Of a stretch of DNA of 64,000 nucleotides, positions 62,843-64,000 are shown piece after piece. Position numbers and translations under genes: made by a program. The notes beneath the pieces were generated by a model. It did no database searches. It was not told the DNA's origin and saw only the letters and a list, made by a program, of their open reading frames with translations. The DNA is from Nakamurella sp. A5-74 (GTDB taxonomy: Bacteria > Actinomycetota > Actinomycetes > Mycobacteriales > Nakamurellaceae): assembly GCF_040438885.1 (NCBI RefSeq), contig NZ_CP159218.1:2480001-2544000 (forward strand), in the 5' to 3' direction. Position 1 is the first letter of the stretch. Each line of letters starts with the position of its first letter.

Positions 62843-64000
62843 TCAGGCGTCCGCTCCGACCGGGGCGTCGGCGGTCGGCGCAGCGCCGACCTCCTCGGCC
62901 TTGACCGGGACCAGCGAGATCTTGCCGCGGGCATCGATCTCGACGATCTCGACCTGCAGCTTGTCGCCGACGTTCACGACGTCCTCGACCTTGCCGACCC
63001 GCTTGCCGCTGCCCAGCTTGCTGATGTGCACCAGGCCGTCGCGGCCCGGCGTCAGCGAGACGAAGGCGCCGAAGGCGGCGGTCTTGACGACCGTGCCCAG
63101 GAACCGCTCACCGATCTTCGGCATCTGCGGGTTCGCGATCGCGTTGATCATGTCGATCGCGGCGTTCACGGCAGCAGCGTCGGAACCGGAGACGTAGACG
63201 GTGCCGTCGTCCTCGATGGCGACGTCCGCACCGGTCTGCTCGGTGATCGAGTTGATCATCTTGCCCTTCGGCCCGATGACCTCGCCGATCTTGTCCACCG
63301 GGACCTTGACCGACGTGATGCGCGGCGCGAACTCGCTCATCTCGTCGGGCGCGTCGATGGCCTCGTTCATCACCTCGAGGATCGTCAGACGCGCCTCACG
63401 GGCCTGGGTCAGCGCACCGGCCAGCACCTCGGAGGGGATGCCGTCGAGCTTGGTGTCCAGCTGCAGGGCGGTGACGAACTCCTTGGTGCCGGCGACCTTG
63501 AAGTCCATGTCGCCGAAGGCGTCCTCGGCGCCGAGGATGTCGGTCAGCGCGACGTACTTGGTCTGCCCGTCGATCTCGGCGGAGACCAGGCCCATGGCGA
63601 TACCGGCGACCGGGGCGCGCAGCGGCACACCGGCGTTCAGCAGTGACATGGTGGACGCGCAGACCGAGCCCATCGAGGTGGACCCGTTGGAGCTCAACGC
63701 TTCCGAGACCTGACGGATCGCGTACGGGAACTCCTCGCGCGACGGCAGGACAGGCATCAGCGCACGCTCGGCGAGCGCACCATGGCCGATCTCGCGACGC
63801 TTCGGGGAGCCGACCCGACCGGTCTCACCGGTCGAGTAGGGCGGGAAGTTGTAGTTGTGCATGTAACGCTTGCGGGTCTCCGGAGCCAGCGTGTCGAGCT
63901 GCTGCTCCATCCGCAGCATGTTCAGCGTGGTGACACCCAGGATCTGGGTCTCGCCGCGCTCGAACAGTGCGCTCCCGTGCACCCGCGGGAGGTAGTCGAC
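62843..64000 (-). CDS. pnp: Polynucleotide phosphorylase (N-terminus off window)
   Basis: Exoribonuclease that degrades RNA by phosphorolysis. The visible 385 C-terminal residues include the second RNase PH domain ([74 protein letters not shown]), the KH domain ([22 protein letters not shown]) and the S1 domain ([34 protein letters not shown]), then an Ala/Asp-rich tail. The N-terminal half continues past the right edge. It is followed 41 bp later by the M16 peptidase gene, an order common to actinobacteria. Confidence 0.97.
   Translation of the reverse strand, partial: VDYLPRVHGSALFERGETQILGVTTLNMLRMEQQLDTLAPETRKRYMHNYNFPPYSTGETGRVGSPKRREIGHGALAERALMPVLPSREEFPYAIRQVSEALSSNGSTSMGSVCASTMSLLNAGVPLRAPVAGIAMGLVSAEIDGQTKYVALTDILGAEDAFGDMDFKVAGTKEFVTALQLDTKLDGIPSEVLAGALTQAREARLTILEVMNEAIDAPDEMSEFAPRITSVKVPVDKIGEVIGPKGKMINSITEQTGADVAIEDDGTVYVSGSDAAAVNAAIDMINAIANPQMPKIGERFLGTVVKTAAFGAFVSLTPGRDGLVHISKLGSGKRVGKVEDVVNVGDKLQVEIVEIDARGKISLVPVKAEEVGAAPTADAPVGADA

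Overview
The window is high-GC DNA of actinobacterial type. Genes are dense, often overlap by four bases (ATGA or GTGA) and often start with GTG. Both ends match gene orders I know from mycobacteria and their relatives. Positions 1-20.7 kb follow the suf / mptB / ABC transporter / ctaA / ctaB / tkt / tal / zwf / opcA / pgl block (M. tuberculosis Rv1445c-Rv1463). Positions 34-64 kb follow the ftsK / rnj / dapA / thyX / dapB / M16 peptidase / pnp block (Rv2748c-Rv2783c), opened up here by accessory genes. A Nakamurella-like or other non-mycobacterial actinomycete is plausible, but the genus cannot be fixed from the sequence alone.

Layout. 0-4.6 kb: Fe-S cluster assembly operon sufR-sufB-sufD-sufC (minus strand; sufC runs off the left edge). 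Its promoter carries a SufR-type operator, and 441 bp of repeat-bearing DNA separates sufB from sufD. 4.7-9.1 kb: an MptB-like mannosyltransferase, a two-gene ABC exporter and heme A synthase ctaA (plus). 9.1-11.6 kb: a 92-bp triple repeat, then a FetB-like permease, an unknown 113-aa protein and heme O synthase ctaB (minus). 12.2-20.7 kb: six tightly coupled genes tkt-tal-pgi-zwf-opcA-pgl for the pentose phosphate pathway. 20.7-28.4 kb: a lipid-lysinylation module. LysX, an OmpR-type response regulator, an alpha/beta hydrolase and an SGNH lipoprotein gene broken by one amber codon lie on the minus strand; the partner histidine kinase is divergent. The shared promoter region holds 11-bp-spaced direct repeats. 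28.4-34.2 kb: EamA transporter, malate dehydrogenase and accessory genes (GNAT, HxlR regulator, DinB-like protein, methyltransferase, LysE exporter). 34.3-64 kb: ftsK, rnj, dapA, thyX, dapB, M16 protease and pnp, interspersed with M20 peptidases, a catalytically degenerate APH-like protein, an acetate-type symporter with its DUF485 partner, an RHH/DUF4097 pair, gamma-glutamyltransferase, a YcaQ-like glycosylase, a DeoR regulator, a NUDIX hydrolase, a YceH-methyltransferase fusion and a glycosyltransferase.

The most distinctive non-coding content is repetitive. It includes a 92-bp array (9151-9411), a 23-bp minisatellite (44983-45107), a dispersed element of the form GGGATCTCGACTC...TCGCTCGATCA at about seven intergenic sites, and a 14-mer present at three intergenic sites. 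Several genes without a ribosome binding site have a TAnnnT hexamer 6-8 nt before the start codon, as expected for leaderless mRNAs. No tRNA, rRNA, CRISPR array or insertion sequence was recognised.
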